Source of the DNA: UBA1141 sp963665155
GTDB taxonomy: Bacteria; Chloroflexota; Dehalococcoidia; Lucifugimonadales; UBA3495
Direction: 5' to 3'
Assembly: GCA_963665155.2 (NCBI GenBank)
Contig: OY761986.2
Span: 434,001-498,000, forward strand
Length of the DNA stretch: 64,000 bases
Below the pieces are notes generated by a model. It saw nothing but the letters and a program-made list of their open reading frames with translations, was not told where the DNA came from and searched no databases. The position numbers and the translations under genes are program-made. Below, one piece after another: positions 62,655-64,000 of this stretch (positions within the stretch are counted from its first letter, which is position 1; each line of letters starts with the position of its first letter).

Positions 62655-64000
62655 GTGGATGCGGCAGCTTTCGAGCAGGTGTACGGGTCATTTCGGGATT
62701 TTCACGCTTACTTCGCGCCGCTGTTTGGCCGCCGGGAGACGCGGGAGCACAGCGGTCATTATCTCCAGGCCCTGCTGGTACAGTCTGGGGAGCGGCGCAA
62801 CGCTGAGAACCTGTCGGAGACGGTTCCGGGGTCAGCCCGAGGGATGCAGCGGTTTCTCACCGATTCTCCCTGGGACGATGAGGTGATTATAGGACGGCTG
62901 CAGGAGTACCTGGGAACCCGGCTGGAGCATCCGGAAGGGGTGTGGGTGCTGGACGGCAGCGACTTTCCCAAGCAGGGGAGGAAGTCGGTGGGAGTGGCCC
63001 GGCAGTACTGCGGGAGGCTGGGGAAGGTGGCCAACTGCCAGGCGGGGATGTTCCTGGCCTATGTCAGCCCGTTGGGACGGGCATTGGTGGACAAGGGGCT
63101 GTATCTGCCCGAGAGTTGGACCTCGGACAAAGACCGGTGTGAGGCGGCGGGTGTGCCGGAGGATAGGCAGGGCTACCGGTCCAAGACGGAGTTGGCCTTG
63201 GAGATGGTGGGGCGGGCGCAGGAGCGGGGCCACCTGAAGGCTGGATGGGTCGCGGCGGACGACGCCTTCGGGATGTCGCCGTCCTTCCGGGAGGGCCTGG
63301 CGGCCTTGGGGATGTGGTACGTGCTGGACGTTCCGTCCGGCTTTACGGTGTGGCCGCCGGAGCCTGCCTGGACCAGTGCGGAGTATCAGGGATTCGGGCG
63401 TCCCCGCAAACCCAGGCTGCGAGACGGTCAGCGCCGGACCATGGAGCAGCGCAGCGACGAGTTGCCGGAGGAGGCCTGGCGTGAGATTACGGTGGCCGAG
63501 GGAAGCCAGGGGCCACGCAGCTACCTTTTCAGCGCCCAGAGGGTGCGACCGACCAGCAGGCGCAAGCCCGGCGAAATCCACTGGGCCGTCTACCGCCGGA
63601 ACCGGGACGGCAGCGAACCCCGCTACTACCTGTCCAATGCTCCGGAGGATACCCCGTTGGAGACCCTGGCATACGTGGGAGGCTCCCGTTGGCGTATAGA
63701 AACGGAGTTTGAGACGGAGAAAAGCGACGTAGGCCTGGACGAGTACGAGACCCGCACCTGGGCTGGCTGGCATCACCACGTGGCCCTGTGCCTGCTGGGC
63801 GGAGCTTTTCTGCTGAGCCTGCAACAGGCTTGGGGGGAAAAAGATGCCCCGGATCACGAGGCCGCAGGTCTACCGGGTGGTGCGGGAAATGCTGCCCCGG
63901 GAACGGTTCGGGCCAACCGAGTTGCTGCGGTGGCTTGAGGATACGCAGGACAGTAACGAACGGGCCAAACGCTCCCATGCCAAGCGCCGCGCCGCCATGC
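62655..64000 (+). CDS. IS701-family transposase, frameshifted, runs off the window
   Basis: Start GTG 62655 (MDAAAFEQVYGSFRDFHAYF). DDE parts: VLDGSDFPKQGRKSVGVARQ, WVAADDAFG, and the C-terminal YVGGSRWRIETEFETEKSDVGLDEYE. After SLQQAWG at 63833 the family continuation KMPRITRPQVYRVVREMLPR appears one frame over, next to a G6A5 run (63832-63842), suggesting one extra base there. Read without the shift it ends at 63938. The corrected frame is open to 64000. No left terminal repeat was identified, so element limits are unknown. Confidence 0.85.

Noticed and set aside
63832..63842. Programmed frameshift at G6A5 in the IS701 transposase
   Set aside because: The shift needed is +1 (or -2), unlike the usual -1 slip of insertion elements, and IS701 transposases normally need none. 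A homopolymer error is simpler.
1..64000. tRNA, rRNA and CRISPR arrays
   Set aside because: I found no T-loop motifs, no rRNA-like stretch and no regular repeat-spacer pattern; the tandem arrays have no spacers.

Overview
The window looks like a chromosomal segment of a free-living, catabolically versatile bacterium. The mix of CaiB/BaiF CoA-transferases, crotonases, an LLM-type flavin oxidoreductase, a Baeyer-Villiger-type monooxygenase, an alpha-hydroxy-acid oxidase and a 2-oxoacid:ferredoxin oxidoreductase is typical of Chloroflexota of the SAR202/Dehalococcoidia type. That placement is an inference from gene content; no rRNA or other marker gene is present. I saw no tRNA, rRNA or CRISPR array. 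Several genes carry frameshifts or in-frame stops, so either gene decay or consensus errors of a metagenome assembly must be kept in mind.

Layout. 1-9 kb: end of a histidine operon (hisC fragment, hisB), a crotonase, a frameshifted ThDP enzyme, small DUF971 and FmdB proteins, a lone DppB-type permease and a DadA-like FAD oxidase. 9-19 kb: hemerythrin-like protein, a double-length CaiB/BaiF protein, a cysteinyl-tRNA synthetase fused to a glycosyltransferase-2-like domain, meaB, a DUF429 protein and a long-form hibernation factor. 19-23 kb: SPFH and NfeD membrane-quality pair and a geranylgeranyl-reductase-like flavoprotein. 23-27 kb: a FadR-type regulator with a consensus promoter heads a three-subunit 2-oxoacid:ferredoxin oxidoreductase operon whose alpha subunit has the YPIRPY motif expected for oxalate oxidoreductase. 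27-36 kb: a broken higBA module, FMN alpha-hydroxy-acid oxidase, alpha/beta hydrolase, a Met-rich small protein, TenA, acyl-CoA synthetase, SDR and crotonase. 36-38 kb: a complete IS1182-family element with terminal repeats and a 4-bp target duplication. 38-47 kb: a split CoA-transferase pair, MFS exporter, GSA-aminomutase-like PLP enzyme, flavin monooxygenase, Tat-exported dienelactone hydrolase. 47-54 kb: GNAT protein, ABM monooxygenase, a glutaredoxin-like gene with UGA at the catalytic Cys codon, a thioredoxin-fold gene, and two paralogous MFS genes flanking an HlyD-type adaptor. 54-57.5 kb: LLM oxidoreductase, a nonsense-split response regulator, a secreted protein and a GntR-receiver fusion. 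57.8-64 kb: a mobile-element graveyard (ISNCY-like, IS1182 fragment, IS701) that has broken a secreted-protein gene and truncated a GH3-type acyl-adenylase gene.

The most interesting items are: the candidate selenocysteine glutaredoxin at 48755-48970, with a SECIS-like hairpin whose loop is GGUCG; the CysRS-glycosyltransferase fusion; the matching fused and split CoA-transferase pairs, each with one half lacking the catalytic Asp; the oxalate-oxidoreductase-like operon; the GntR-receiver fusion; and a recurring habit of 12-15-bp short tandem repeats, two of which directly abut Shine-Dalgarno sequences.
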